Position numbers and translations under genes: made by a program. The notes beneath the pieces were generated by a model. The model did no database searches, had not been told where the DNA came from, and saw only the letters and a list, made by a program, of their open reading frames with translations. Below, one piece after another: positions 11,391 to 23,447 of a DNA stretch of 64,000 bases. Source of the stretch: Chionis minor (taxonomy: Eukaryota; Chordata; Aves; Charadriiformes; Chionididae); the NCBI GenBank assembly GCA_013398295.1, contig VZSF01003482.1, positions 429,809 through 493,808 of the forward strand, written 5' to 3'. Each line of letters starts with the position of its first letter. Positions within the stretch are counted from its first letter, which is position 1.

Positions 11391-12264
11391 CAGAGGACTA
11401 TCAAAAAGCATGCAATTTGGAATTCCAGTTGGAATTCGGTTTCTCCTGAAATGTCAACTTGGCCCTGAGTTGACAGTCACTATATGAAATTTTGCCTCAT
11501 TGTTATAGTTTGGTCCTGGATAAACAAGTGAAAACCAAGTTTCCTTATGGGAGATGCTACTATTCTGGCTACTATTCCTGGCACTTGGCAAGGTTTTGTA
11601 AGAGTGAAGTAGTATTCAGAACGCTGAAGGAAACAAAACTACTTGCAAGGTAGCTACTGTGAGAATTGCACCTTATATATGGGAAACAGTATTGGAAAAA
11701 CAGCAACTGAATTTATTTTCAACTTTATCATTGAAGACAAATATTTGAAAGCACTGTGATTCCTTATTACACCTCCTTTTCCACCATGAGCTTTAATAAT
11801 TTTCAGCAAAAGACAAGAGGGCAGCTTGTTCAATTTTCTGCTGTCAGAATTACTAGTACTGACAAAGACAGTTACCCAAATAGCTAGCATCATAGTAAAC
11901 AGGATGGAGAAACCTGTTATAATGAGTTGGGTTACACTTTCTTGATGCAGATGTTTGGTCACTGACCTTAATTTAAATCAAGTCTAAAAGACAGTTGAAG
12001 CAGGAGGAGTACAATTCTCAAGTACAATAACAGGAGGAAAAGAATAATCAGTACTGGTAGGAAAGAAGGCAGGAAGGTAACACAATAAACACTGGTCATG
12101 CTGTCCTATGAAGAGTGAAAAGGACAGAAAGTCTTCAGTACAAGTGCTAGATGAAGGACACTGAAGAAGCAAAATACAAATCCCGGTTCTTTGGTTTTTC
12201 CTGGATCCTCTGAAAGAAGACTTGGTGTAGCCACCATAAATAAACAAGGTTATATACATTTTAC

Positions 12265-12319
12265 CTGCTCCATCTTCTCCAATGAAGGCAACAGCAGGGT
12301 TCTGAACTTTGGCTAACGA
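12265..12319 (-). other. Speculative internal exon, 55 bp
   Basis: Read on the minus strand, a pyrimidine-rich tract ending ...tttttgacctaag is followed by 55 bp open in one frame (SLAKVQNPAVAFIGEDGA plus one base). The exon ends ...ggagcag and is followed by gtaaaa, a usable 5' splice site. The codon choice looks more coding-like than the surroundings. I do not recognise the protein and see no neighbouring exon. Short AG...GT intervals that stay open occur often by chance, so confidence is low. Confidence 0.2.
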
Positions 12320-14607
12320 CTTAGGTCAAAAAAGGGTAACAGTATAATGTTTCTGATTGACATATAAAGAATTTTGGAGATCATTGCCTAGTCTATTACC
12401 TGAGAAAATATGCAATTCAATTTGCTTCCACTAATAATAATATGACAGCTTCTGTGTAAAGCTTTATCCAATTAATACTACTGAATTGTTTGATGTCTAA
12501 ATACACCTTTAAGTTTCCATCTTTGGGCCTGCCACATCACATCTTTTCACAGGAAGCAGAACAACAAGTTAAGGAAAGAAACTGAAAACTTTTAATGCCC
12601 GTGAATCTTTCCACTGAATCTTGTGGAAAAGTCCTGCAGGCTCTGTTTTGCCTAAGGGTTGTATCACTGTCAATACTGCTAAAATTAAAATTAAAATGTG
12701 TGTCTGTTAAATGATAACAGCAACAGGAATTCTGATAGTTGATGTGGCAGGTGACAATTCTTTGGAGAATTCTGGCAGCTATTATTTTACTGCCTCCTCT
12801 CCAGAAGAATGTTAATAAGAACATCAGCAACACCTGGAGAATATCTGCCAGAAGAAAACATTTTGAAAACTATTTATTTTCAGAACTGAAACAGCAAGTA
12901 ATTTCTTTTAGGTTACTTGGCTCCTTAAAGAAATCCTCCATTTCTTTGCAGCTGGACAGATGTGTCACCAGAACCAGAAAATGGTAGCAATTCTCATTAG
13001 GAAAAAGCATAAAAATGTATTACTAATTCTACGTAGTTACATTACTACATAACCCAGCATAAAAATATTTTGGCTACTGTTGAATGCCTCCAGTTGAACT
13101 GACAGAAATTGTCTTTGAATGATTCTTGACAGGGAGGCAGCTGGACAAGTTAATCTTGTCTGACTTGGCCTGAATTTCAGTGGGTAGAAGAATACGCTGG
13201 TGTTACGATTATGGAAATATCAAAAGAAACCTGCATAGAATGACAGCAAACATGCAGAAGTCGAACTACTCAGAAGGTGATTTTAAAAAGGACACTTTTT
13301 TGTTTGTTTGTGTTTACTCAATTTTATAGGAAGCATCTTCATTCTTGTAGCAAAGTACCTTTCTGACAGTGGGAGACTTGTGAGATGATGGGCATAAACA
13401 CTGCTACCACCCAATGGTTTTTCCAATCTTGGGTGAAGGATGTAGATTCCGAGGTGAAGGGACTAGCTCAAGAGATTTTTTCTTGAAGGTGGAGCGAAAC
13501 ACATCTGTTTTCTTTGTGTCCAGGTGTGAATAGTTCTTTAACTGCTCCTGTTAACCATGACTGTCAACTGCTGGTCATTAAATTGAGTTATATCAAACAT
13601 GCTCAAAGAAAATATATTCAGGGTTAAGGTCATTTATTGTGCCTAGCTGCTGAATGGCATGCACTGTAACATATGCTGTGAGGAAACACTTTTTTTTTTC
13701 CCCTCATGACATGTTTGTTTATAATAGAAAAGTGTTGCTGTCAACAACAGACACAAATCTGTTTATCCCAAAGCAGATATAGCCTGGAAAGCAGTCAATC
13801 TAAATCATTTCAAGATGCAACATGCATTTGCTTTAGCGCTAATCAAAATATGATTACTCTTTGGAGATAGACAAGTAAATTGAGTATTTGCCACACACAG
13901 AGTTGAGACTCTAGGCTAGGTACACAAAGCTTCTTCGGCCGTATCCTATAACTTATCCTAGGATCAAGCATTACTTGTCATGTGGCCAAAATGCGTTTTT
14001 CTCTGCCAGGTGACTCCAGTGCACTTCCATGGGCTAAGCTTAACACAGGAGCAGACACGTTGTCACCACTTTACCTAAAGTTTATGCAATGCATTTCCTA
14101 ACATTTCATTATACCTCCATCATATGACCAAATGCTTATGTCCAGGTTATTGGAGCCTTTGGGGAGGGAATAACAGCCCATTATAACAGTACCCGTGTCT
14201 GTCGTCTGGCTTATTGGTCACATTTACTGACACCAAGCAATTTACTGCAGAGAATTGTAGCAATCTTTTTGTTTTTCCCTCCCTACTTCAATACTTGACT
14301 GTACTAAATGTGGAAACATAGCTATTTATATATCAGGACAGTACAGGGTCATATAGAAATTATGGTTATATATAGAAATTATAACAGAAGCAACCCAAAC
14401 AATTTCACTCACAAACAAGACTGTGTATGTTATTAATTTGGTAGCATTGGAAACTATTGACAGACTGCAAAACAGTTCTCCCCTAACTCCTGTTTTAAAC
14501 AAATTCACAGCTTTCTGAAACATTTTGAAATGCTTTCCAAGACTTGTTTTTAGTTTAAAGCTGTCTAAGTCATATTGCAGAATGAACAGCAAAGCCCTTA
14601 TGTGTGT

Positions 14608-14644
14608 ATTTATTTATTTGTTTGTTTGTTTGTTTGTTTATTTC
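14608..14644. repeat. Tetranucleotide microsatellite (TTTA/TTTG)n
   Basis: About three TTTA units followed by five TTTG units and a final TTTA. Simple sequence. Confidence 0.9.
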
Positions 14645-16608
14645 TAAAGAATACAGGAAGAAAACTTGTTTCAGTCTTAAAAACAAATCACTCTGGGCAG
14701 CCGTGCTTGAAGAACTGCTGGCAGGTAATGGGGAAGGTTTAATACATTAACTATTCCTTTTATACATTAATTGTTCTGGAACTGTCTTTGATCCAAGTTA
14801 AAAATTTGAAAATTGTCCCTTGAGCATACCTAGTCATGCTATTTCTAAATTTATCTCTCAGACAATTTGAACAGCTGTGGTGTCCTGCAAGGTCCAGTGA
14901 TTTATTCATGTTTATTCATGACCAAGTACACAAATATTAGAATGACAGTAAGAAGAAAGTTTAGAAAATTGATGTTTAACATTTATGATTATTAAATTAC
15001 TAATTAACTGCTAATTTGTTTGCACTTTACCTTTACAGTTATATTTATGCTTTATGAGGTTTATTTTATTTATTATATTTATTTGTATAGTTTTAAATAT
15101 AAATATGTATATATTTGTATTGTTTATAAATAATTATTACATTTCAAAAACTATTATGCTAATAAAGTAATGTGTTACTGTGAATAAACAACCTCATTTC
15201 ACTGTGGTTTAGGAGTATAGGTCCAGGTGGTTTAAGGCCAAATAATGTAGCTGTGCAACTTAAGCCTTCTTAATTATTTCATGTGCCTGCCATGACCACA
15301 TTTTTAAGTCCCATGAACAAATATTTAAGAACTTAGAATAGATTTTTTAATAGAAATAGCAGAACTGTGGACTTTTTTCTTTGTATTCCACAATGTGCAG
15401 TGTTTGGTCTTTATTTCTGCTAACCTTAGAAAAAGACCCAAAGCTCTGCTAGAGGAATTGAGGATTCAGAAAGGGGGGAAATACTAACTCTGTGACAGTG
15501 GATGGTAGAAATATTTGAACCTCCTTACCCCATTGACATTAGTTTAGTTTATTTTGGTCTACTCATTTTCAAACATCTAATAAGGAGGTATAACGGGAAG
15601 TCAAATGACATATCCATCTTTCCTGACAATAACCTGCTTATCTAGGACTTGACCACTTCTAAATCTGATAACAAAACCTTACAACAACAGCCATCACAAC
15701 ATTCATAACCTGAGTTAGTGAATGTCTTTAACATACAGAAGTCATCACCCATTTTACTTATCACCTTCTCAAAAAAGAGTTTTTTATCTAAGAAGCAGAT
15801 ACAAAAACTGCAATGACTGTAAGAAGCAGTTCGCACCTACAAAAAATTGCCCTGACTATATAATGGAAAGAATTACAATTACCTCCTTCCAACAGCACTG
15901 AATTATGCTTTCTTTGATTTCTGATACCATGAATGTATAGATTTTATTAAGTAACATGTCATTTCGACACAGTGTCTCATTAATTTAACAACTGAGCAAA
16001 TGAGCATGCTGCTCTGCATATTAGGTTGTTTCTCCTCGCCTTTCTCAAACCTATATTTCTGAGACATTAACGCTAATTTTTAAGTAGTGCTCAAATTTTA
16101 AAATAAGTGATCAATAGCTAGAGAGATAGCTTGAGAGATGCAGCAGCACAATACTCAATTATATTGACAGATATTTTATCACTTCTATGTTAAAACTACT
16201 TTTGAAACAGATGTATATATAGCCAAGAGATATTTTTGATACTGCTGTGAAACCTCACATGGAATACAGCACCTTCTGAGGACAAAATGAGAACAGAGTC
16301 TGGACAGAAACAGTACCTAAAGGAGGAGCTCATCAGCAGGACTGACTCCTTGTCAATATTTCCCTCACCCTGAGTTGTTGTGGCTCCCACTGAAAGGCAA
16401 TCGGCCGAAAGGAAGCCAAGAATAATAAAATAACTATAACTCAGGCCTCACTGAAATTCTTTCTGCATACAAATACCATCTCATTAACTGAAACCATTTT
16501 TGGCTACAGTAGTTCCCCTGCCAAAGAAAACGTTTTGTTACAGATTTGTGGGAAGATTTTCCTTGAATTTTTAGCACTTTGCTGAAGATGTAAATTGATA
16601 TGGCAGTT

Positions 16609-16662
16609 GATTGGCAAACTTATGTGGATTGGCAACCTTATGTGGATTGGCAAACTTATGCT
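16609..16662. repeat. 18-bp minisatellite, three units
   Basis: Unit gattggcaaacttatgtg at 16609-16626, 16627-16644 (one change) and 16645-16662 (last two bases changed). The 18-bp length keeps a reading frame, so the + strand frame from 16600 shows a repeated DWQTYV hexapeptide. Nothing else supports coding. Confidence 0.9.
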
Positions 16663-18017
16663 GCCACACTCCTTTTTTATTGCCCTGTGGTGGCCTCAAA
16701 CATGGAATCCCATTTAAGGGCACTCCTGGGTCACAAGCCACTTCCCAACAACTGCTTTCTTGTGGGTGGAGAGACTGTCCTCCGCTTTAGGTCTCATACC
16801 CTCTACTTAAGCCATATTTAGACCGCAGTAGTTGCTAAAATTTTAATTTTTTTCCCCTTCGTATGACAGTGTGAACAGAATTTAAACCTTAAAATCAGTT
16901 TGCTAGTCATGTCAAAAAAAAGGCCCTGACTAACTATACAAAGCAGGTCACCAATAAGGCAGGTCAGTATAACCTCACTAATAATTAATACCTTGGTGTC
17001 AGGAACATTTTTTCATATCTTGAATGTGTTTGCCTTCCTTCACACTCTGCTAAGCAGCCACACAGAACAAAGAAACCTTTGGGCAAGCAAGAATGAGGAT
17101 ATCCATAACTGACAAAATAGCCATAGATTTGTCTTGTTTCTGATGGTCTCGCATTCTTTCCCTGCTTAGCTCAGCACTCTGCCTTACAGTAAAGATGATC
17201 TAGGTGGTCTCTGTGTGTAGAGTAAATAGTAGTAAAGACTAATAGTAATAGTAAATAGAGCCAGTGACCACTGCCCTTGTTCAAGCTTTTGAATAAACTT
17301 TTAACTAATGAAAATATTGATGAAACTGATTCATAGTAGTCTCAAAAAAGAAATATTTCACATAGGTGGGTAATATCCTTACGCATCAAACCTTTGATCC
17401 GAAAGATGTCAATGGATTACTCCTGAGAAGGACATTAGTTTCTGTTACTGAAATGTTGAAAGATTGGATCACGTACACCCACAGTGAATTATTTTATACT
17501 AAAAGCTGATGAGACATAGAAAGCTGACTTGACAAAGCCAAGAGTTTTGACTCAGTCCAAAACTCCAAAAAGTGCAAGAAACAATGGTTCCATCTGACAG
17601 AGTAAATTGCCAAAGCTTCTGTACCAACGCTTACTTTACAGAGATTACTGCATGTGGATTCTTACAGCTAACATTCAGACAAAGCTTTAATGACTGGGAA
17701 TAGTGCATCCATCTAGAATTCCAGGGGAAGAGTCACAGCTGTGACTGTGACTCTTATGTGACTCTTATGCTATGCAAAAAACCCCCTTTTTTAATGGTCA
17801 AAAATAGCTGCTTTTATGTACTTTATTTTGAAGACTGAACATACAATTGAGTTGGGACTAAATGGTTAATACATAAGAGTTGTGTATTTATTTAAAGCTA
17901 CTAAGCAGGCATCATACACTGGATGGGTTTACAACCCATAGTCCTAGATGAGCTACACACACATAGCTGATAGTGTCTCACAACTGACATTGTATTGCAC
18001 ATCTGAGAACACAGTAA

Positions 18018-19466
18018 TCATAGAATCATAAAACCATGGAATGGTTTAGGTTGGAAGAGAACTTAAAGATCGTCTAGTTCAAACCCCCCTGCCATGGGCA
18101 AGGACACCTCCTACTAGACCAGACGGCTCAAAGCATCACCAAGCTTGGCCTTGAACACTTCCATGGATGGGGCATCCACAACTTCCTGTTCAACTTCAAC
18201 TGGATGAACTTCCTGTTCATCCACAACTTTCTGGTTAATCCCTTCCAGGGATGGGGCATCAACGACTTCCCAGGCAGCCTGTTCCAGTACCTCACTACCC
18301 TCAGAGTGGAAAATTTCTTCCTGAGATCTAAATCTCCCCTCTTCCAGTTTGAAGTCATTACCCCTTGTCCTGTCACTCCGTGCCCTTGTAAAAAGGCCCT
18401 CTCCTGCCTTCATGTTGGCCCCCTTCAGATGCTGGAAACCTGCTGTAATATCTCCCCAGAGCCTTCTCTTCTCTAGGCTGAACAAACCCAGCACTCTCAG
18501 CCTGTCCTCATAGCGAGGTGCTTCAGCCCCCTGATCATCTTTGTGGCCCTTCTCTGGACCCTCTCCAACAGCTCCATGTCCTTCTTATGTTGGGGGCTCC
18601 AGGGCTGGACACAGGACTCCAGGTGGGGTCTCATGAGAGCAGAGTACAGGGGCAGAATCACCTCCCTCAGCCTGCTGGCCATGTGTCTTTCAGTGCAGCC
18701 CAGGATGCAGTTGGCCTTCTGGGCTGCAAGCACACCTTGACAGCTCAGGCTGAGCTTCTCATCTACCAACTACCTCAAGTCCTTCTCCTCAGGGCTGCTC
18801 TCAATCCATTCTCTGCCCAGCCTGTATTTGTGCTTGGGATTGTCCTGACCCACGTGCAGGACTCTGCACTTGGCCTTGTTGAACGTTGTAAGTTTGGCAT
18901 GGGGCCGTCTCTCAAGCCTGTCCAGGTCCCTCTGGATGGCATCCTGTCCCTCCAGTGTGTCAACTGTGCTACACAGCCTGGTGTCATCGGGAAGCTTGCT
19001 GAGGGTGCGCTCAGTTCCAACATCCGTTGTCACCAACAAAGATTTTAAATAATATTGGTCCCAGTACTGACCCCTGAGGAACACCACTTGTCACTGCTTG
19101 CCACTTGGACATCAAGGCATTGACCACAACTCTTTGAGAGCAAGCATCCAGCCAATTCCTTATCCAGCCAGTGGTGCATCCATCAAATCCATGTCTCTCC
19201 AATTTAGAGACCAGAATGTCATGTGTGACAGTGTCAAATGCCTTGCACAAGTCCAGATAGATGACACCTCTTGCTCTCCCCTTATCCACCAAAGCTGTTA
19301 GCCTGCCATAGAAGGCCACCAAATTTGTCAGGTATGACTTGCCTTTGGTGCAGCCATGTTGGCTGCCACCAATCATCTCCTTATTTTCCATGTGCCTTAG
19401 CAGAGTTTCCAAGAGGATCTGCTCCATGATCTTGCCAGGCACAGAGGTGAGACTGAGTGGCCTGTA
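18018..19466 (-). mobile_element. CR1 LINE copy CR1-A, 5'-truncated, RT retained
   Basis: Reverse orientation: the 3' end is at 18018 (tcatagaatcataaaacc) and the truncated 5' end at about 19466 within the RT block that reads SLTSVPGK. It is the only copy in the window that spans the RT palm without a large deletion, yet it has frameshifts and the catalytic box reads LPDD instead of FADD. Near the 3' end it carries an in-frame insertion of about 84 bp flanked by a repeated VVDAPS-coding segment (about 18166-18300). Long blocks are identical to CR1-B. Confidence 0.9.
18114..19466 (-). pseudogene. CR1 ORF2 remnant: reverse transcriptase, near full palm
   Basis: In order from the right: [60 protein letters not shown] (motif A), [32 protein letters not shown] (motif B), a frame change, then LSKLPDDTRLC in the catalytic box position, [52 protein letters not shown] and a tail to LSRLV. 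F-to-L and A-to-P changes leave the Asp pair but disturb the box. At least two frameshifts separate the pieces. Confidence 0.88.
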
Positions 19467-21318
19467 TAATGATTAGGTATAATAATGATAATAATAACAA
19501 TAGCTTAAAATCAAGAAAAAATACAAGCCACATGATTTCTGCTTTCTTCTGAGTAGTTCCTTAAATGTTTGCCCAAACCCAAACAAAATTAACAGGAAAC
19601 TATAAAATCAAGAAGAAAATAATGCATATAAGCAAGCAATCTACTAGACATTTCTTACGGGTTTTCACTTTCTAATTACAGACCAATAACAGTACTAGAA
19701 CTTCCAGTAGTGCTATAAAATTGGAGAATAAAAGTATGCTTTAGAGAGGATCTTAATCTTCCATAACGATCCATTAACTTCACTTGAAATCCAACCACTA
19801 AGACTCTAATTTGTAATTTACTCCTGGCCAAGTTCTTGAATAGTTATTTTTTGTCATAAAGGAGAACTGCCTACATGTCTCTGTTAATCAACATCGTTTT
19901 TGGTCCATTGATCTTGAATATTTAAAAGCAGCAGAAATTGCATACATTGCAGGCAGAATACTAATGCCGGCTAAGAGATTACAGCTTGCTGTTTTCCCTT
20001 CTGTAAAAAATGGTCATGAACTGTAGTCTAAAATAGAATAGAAAAACAAGTTACGTCCTTTGGGAGTGTTAGAGTTCAGCTGTCACATCTTAAAGATGTA
20101 TCCAGAATTTAGCAGAGGTTCAATGAATGATAAGGCCTGTAGTATTCTTGCTGCTTAGGTCCAATTGCTGCATTGATGCAATTCAGTGAACAAAAAATAG
20201 ATAAAGTATGTTAAATATGTATCCTCCAGAATAGTTAATCTTCTGAAATAGCATTTATGTTTTACTCATGTTCATAGCTTGCTAGCAAATAATTATTTAA
20301 TGAATGGATTTGTTTCTTGTTACTGGTGATCCAGACACCTTTTGTCCATCAAACACAGGCTGTGATGCAGGCATACTTTATATTCCTGCAGATGCGGGAG
20401 ACAGTTCAGGCTTCATGCACAATTTGGGCTTTCTAGATATGCTTTTTGAACATGAATGGAACTAATCCATACAATTGACAACACTATTTTTGTGCTGCGG
20501 ATGCCAGTTCATGAAAAGGACATAATGGATTTTGCTTAGCCAGCCCAGATACAGTTTGTTATTCGTAAATACTCTGCTATTGTGGAGTTTAAAGAATGCT
20601 TTACAGGCTTTGTTCTGCTCCCGTTGATATCAGCTGGAGTTTCACTTAGGACTCAGCGAGGCTACAAAGAGGCAGTCCAATCTTGAAACACCAGTTAAGT
20701 GTCTGATATTACCGGGGAAGGTCATAGAGAAACAAATACTCAGTACATATAAGGTCAGCTTATACAGTTAAAGGAGTAGAACATAATGATTGTGAAAAAG
20801 AACAATAGGTTAAACTCATTTCAGTCACCAATAAAGCATGTAGATTCTGTTGTTAAGAAAATAAAAAGTTTTAAAAATAATTTATGCTCTTGCAAGGTTA
20901 AGTTTGATTGTTTGTGTTCAGTGAGAGTGGCATGATTACCTATGGTTAAAAGAAACCAACCTGCACTATCTCCGGGAGAGATTAGACATGTTAAATAAAT
21001 TGATAAGAGCATATGGTTGGACAGAAGCGTTCAGGTCACGTATTTCTTATATGTCAGCTAATGTATCTGTATAATCTCTGTTGTTATTTATCATCCTCGT
21101 CATCATGAACATTCTCTGTTACCTTCTGATTAATTATGACACGTTCACAGCATTAATAAAAAAAAGAAATCTAACAAGATTAATTACAAAAGAACCCTTG
21201 CAAAAAAGTGATTTTTGGTAAATCCTTCATATGGAACAAGCAAGAGAAATCACACTCAGAGCTCCAATGAACTCGTTCGTGTAGGTGGCAATATACTGGT
21301 TTGCCATGAGTAAGCTCA
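19467..21318. other. AT-rich DNA with no recognised gene
   Basis: A short AAT-rich tract follows the CR1-A truncation point (about 19467-19502). Nothing else recognised. Confidence 0.5.
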
Positions 21319-21390
21319 TGTTGTCCCTAAATAATGGCTCCTCACCCAGTGTGTGAGAGCCAGTCAACACACTAACTCAAGATACTTGTT

Positions 21391-21396
21391 TTTATT
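21391..21396 (-). promoter_or_regulatory. LTR polyadenylation signal AATAAA
   Basis: AATAAA on the minus strand in the 3' LTR; the equivalent AATAAA in the other LTR is at 23424-23429, in a 33-base block that differs by only two bases. Confidence 0.6.
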
Positions 21397-21466
21397 TCAA
21401 TTCTGCAGAATCAGGTGCTGAGCATTTAACAACAGCCAACACACCGCATGTTCCAAACTGAACAAT

Positions 21467-21473
21467 ATTTATA
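21467..21473 (-). promoter_or_regulatory. LTR TATA box
   Basis: TATAAAT on the minus strand inside the 3' LTR, about 70 bp before the AATAAA. Position fits a retroviral U3 promoter. Confidence 0.5.
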
Positions 21474-21699
21474 GCAATAAAATACTGATTGGTTAATGAT
21501 GATTCATTCACTGCTCTGAACCATACATATGCATTTAAGCTCATGGCTAAACCACTTAGGGAGCTTACCTCATTAGCATGCTCACTGTTCACAAAGGGGT
21601 GGGTATTCTAGCATTATAAATAGCCAAGGTTAGTTTAAGATACACTCTTTTCTCAAATTTGATCCAGAAGTTATATATTTCATTATGTTATGTCTAAGT

Positions 21700-22259
21700 C
21701 AGTAACTGCAAAAGAGCACGTAAGATGCATAGTTTTGTTTCACATCCTATTCAAAGTTAGGTACTTTCCTTGATTTCTCAACTGTGTCCCAACCGAAACT
21801 CCTTGATAAATTTTTAACCTTGTTTTTTCAAATTTGAATTGCTGCAACTACTATTTTACTTGGACTTCAAAGAGTTACTTGGGAGTCATGGTCTTGTGGT
21901 AAAGTGTGGCTCCATCTCTTCATCCATTTTCCCGCATTTTCTATCGATTGTAACTCCTTTTTATCAGGAAGTAAGACTGCTAGTCATCCCAAAGAACAAG
22001 GTCTTCCAGTAACGTTAGCAGGAATGTAAGTGTAAGCCCTTTTCCCACAGAGGAGAAACCATCCTAAAGGAAGATTTGTATGTGCCCACACACAGCCCAC
22101 TGACTGCATTTTATTATATTTTAGACGGGGTCCAAAGCAAGTTAGATTTTCACATCTTTCAGGCAATTTACAAATAAACTGCACACAATTTTCTGTGGGA
22201 AACTTTCTTTTTACCTTGACCCTGAGCGTTCCCTCCTCCTTATGTGGGGTCATCTCCAC
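21700..22259 (-). pseudogene. ERV env fragment (surface subunit C-terminal part)
   Basis: The open part at 22259-21984 includes CVWAHTNLPLGWFLLCGKRA and YIPANVTGRPCSLG, which resemble the conserved C-terminal part of gammaretroviral-type surface glycoproteins. After a stop, the same frame continues with KKELQSIENAGKWMKRW and similar sequence for about 150 bp, then decays. The N-terminal env part is missing (deletion near 22260) and no transmembrane subunit with fusion peptide or anchor is recognisable. Non-functional. Assignment by motif resemblance only. Confidence 0.65.
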
Positions 22260-22842
22260 TCCAGGATATATATATATAGTGATAGGTTATATTTACCTTG
22301 ACAAATTTTAACGAAGTATAGTTTTTTAAAAGGTGCGGAGGGGTTGGCACTCCTATTGCCTGGCTTTGCTCATCCAATGGGATACAAAACAAAGCATCTT
22401 TCAAGTCCAGAACAGTAAAGTAAGCATTTGTTTCAGATATTGAGGCCAGCAGAGGGTAAGGATTCAGTACATTAGGGAGCATATCCACATTTATTTGATT
22501 TATTGCTATTAAATCCTGTACTAGTCTATACTCCTCAGAGTGAGGTTTCTTCACTGGTAAAACAGGAGTATTAAATTCATTTTGGCATTCTCTAAGTAGT
22601 CCACGCTGTATTCCATGCAGTATTAGCTGCTGATATTGCTCCAGTTTAGCTTTTCCCAACCCAGCATTTGGATCCTGTTCTGGATCTTCCCCTAAAGGCA
22701 GGCACTGACCAGGATACTCCTGCCTGTTCCTTTTTCCTCCCTCTCCATTCACCTCATCATCTACCATTCTCCTTTCCTCTGTGGTCAAAAAAGTATTCAA
22801 CGAGCCCTGCATATCTTCCCAGTTAGGGTTGTGATATATCAT
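22240..22842 (-). pseudogene. ERV gag capsid-pol RT in-frame fusion
   Basis: 200 codons open. The first part (YHNPNWEDMQGSLNTFLTTE, GEDPEQDPNAGLGKAKLEQY, QQLILHGIQ) looks like gag capsid. It passes without a break into pol RT (FNTPVLPVKKPHSEEYRLVQ, DLIAINQ, VLDLKDALFCIPLDEQSQ, which holds RT motif A). Nucleocapsid, protease and the RT N-terminus are missing at the join, and RT stops before its catalytic YxDD motif. The join is probably a chance in-frame deletion. The ATG is not a natural start. Confidence 0.8.
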
Positions 22843-23039
22843 TGCAGTGTAGTATTAAGTTGCAAAGTCCCATTTTTTGGCCATTGCTCATTATCATTAA
22901 TTTTATAATTTGGCCACCATTGATTGCAATGTCTTTTTGTTTTATCTTTAGTTGTTGGGTGTCGCACATACTTATTCCAATTCTTTAAAATACAACCCAA
23001 AGGGCTACAAAGAGGAATTACAGATTGGTTTGATCCCAA
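22839..23039 (-). pseudogene. ERV gag matrix N-terminal fragment
   Basis: Open from ATG at 23039: MGSNQSVIPLCSPLGCILKN at the start, with Gly2 as a possible myristoylation site, then CNQWWPNYKINDNEQWPKNG. This resembles the gammaretroviral matrix N-terminus, and the ATG is a plausible original gag start about 300 bp after the possible primer-binding site. It ends at a stop at the boundary with the capsid piece; the rest of matrix and the following region are deleted. Confidence 0.7.
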
Positions 23040-23327
23040 TTTAATCTTTACCTTGTTCTCACATTCAGCTCTGAATGTTATTTTCTCCCTTTACCAATCG
23101 TTTACTTGTGAGAAATTTTTAATCTTCCACTCACCAATACAAGTGTTCTTTCCTCTTACACCCTTGACACAAATATCTCAAGCATTGCACCTTTAAGTCG
23201 CTCACTGCATTGACACCAGAGGAAATTTGGGAGAGTCCCTGGGAGACTTGGTGCACTCTGAAGCCCTGTCTGATCCAATTTTCCACCACCAGGGATGGCA
23301 AGACAATCTGGGAAAGGCCTTATGGCT

Positions 23328-23345
23328 GTCCTACCTGGGCTGCCA
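23328..23345 (-). promoter_or_regulatory. Possible ERV primer-binding site
   Basis: Minus strand tggcagcccaggtaggac begins with TGG (complement of a tRNA CCA end) four bases after the 5' LTR end. I cannot assign the tRNA with confidence. Confidence 0.35.
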
Positions 23346-23349
23346 AAAA

Positions 23350-23447
23350 TGTTGTCCCTAAATAAGGGGTTTTCACCTGGTATGCAAGAGTCAAGTATCT
23401 CAGACTGATCTGAGATACTTGTTTTTATTTCAGTTCTGCAGAATTGA
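23350..23447 (-). repeat. 5' LTR remnant (R/U5 part) of the ERV
   Basis: Matches the U5/R end of the 3' LTR: same ...tagggacaaca terminus and a near-identical block around the AATAAA at 23424-23429. Similarity stops at about 23447, so U3 has been lost or replaced. Confidence 0.7.

Larger units (their letters stand above)
11391..18017. other. AT-rich DNA with microsatellite, minisatellite and one exon-like patch
   Basis: No recognised interspersed repeat in 6.6 kb. It holds a possible 55-bp exon (12265-12319, minus), a TTTA/TTTG tetranucleotide tract (14608-14644), an 18-bp minisatellite (16609-16662) and a very AT-rich patch near 15050-15170. Short frames look random. Confidence 0.5.
21319..21600 (-). 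repeat. 3' LTR of the ERV
   Basis: Terminal CA (viral strand) at 21319. On the minus strand it carries a TATAAAT box at 21467-21473 and an AATAAA signal at 21391-21396, about 75 bp apart, the spacing expected for U3/R. The U5 end matches the remnant at 23350. The U3 start is approximate; I could not place the polypurine tract. Confidence 0.7.
21319..23447 (-). mobile_element. Decayed gammaretrovirus-like endogenous retrovirus, about 2.1 kb
   Basis: The order on the minus strand is: LTR remnant (23350-23447), possible primer-binding site, leader, gag matrix start, capsid piece fused to an RT piece, env piece, then a longer LTR (from about 21600 to 21319). A full-length element would be several kb, so most of the interior has been lost. 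Both LTR pieces end in the same ...tagggacaaca and share a nearly identical block with an AATAAA signal. Stops and deletions make it non-functional. Class is inferred from the gag, pol and env motifs. Confidence 0.85.

Noticed and set aside
16240..16300. CR1-like phrase (gaaacctcacatggaatacag)
   Set aside because: Too short and not continued on either side.
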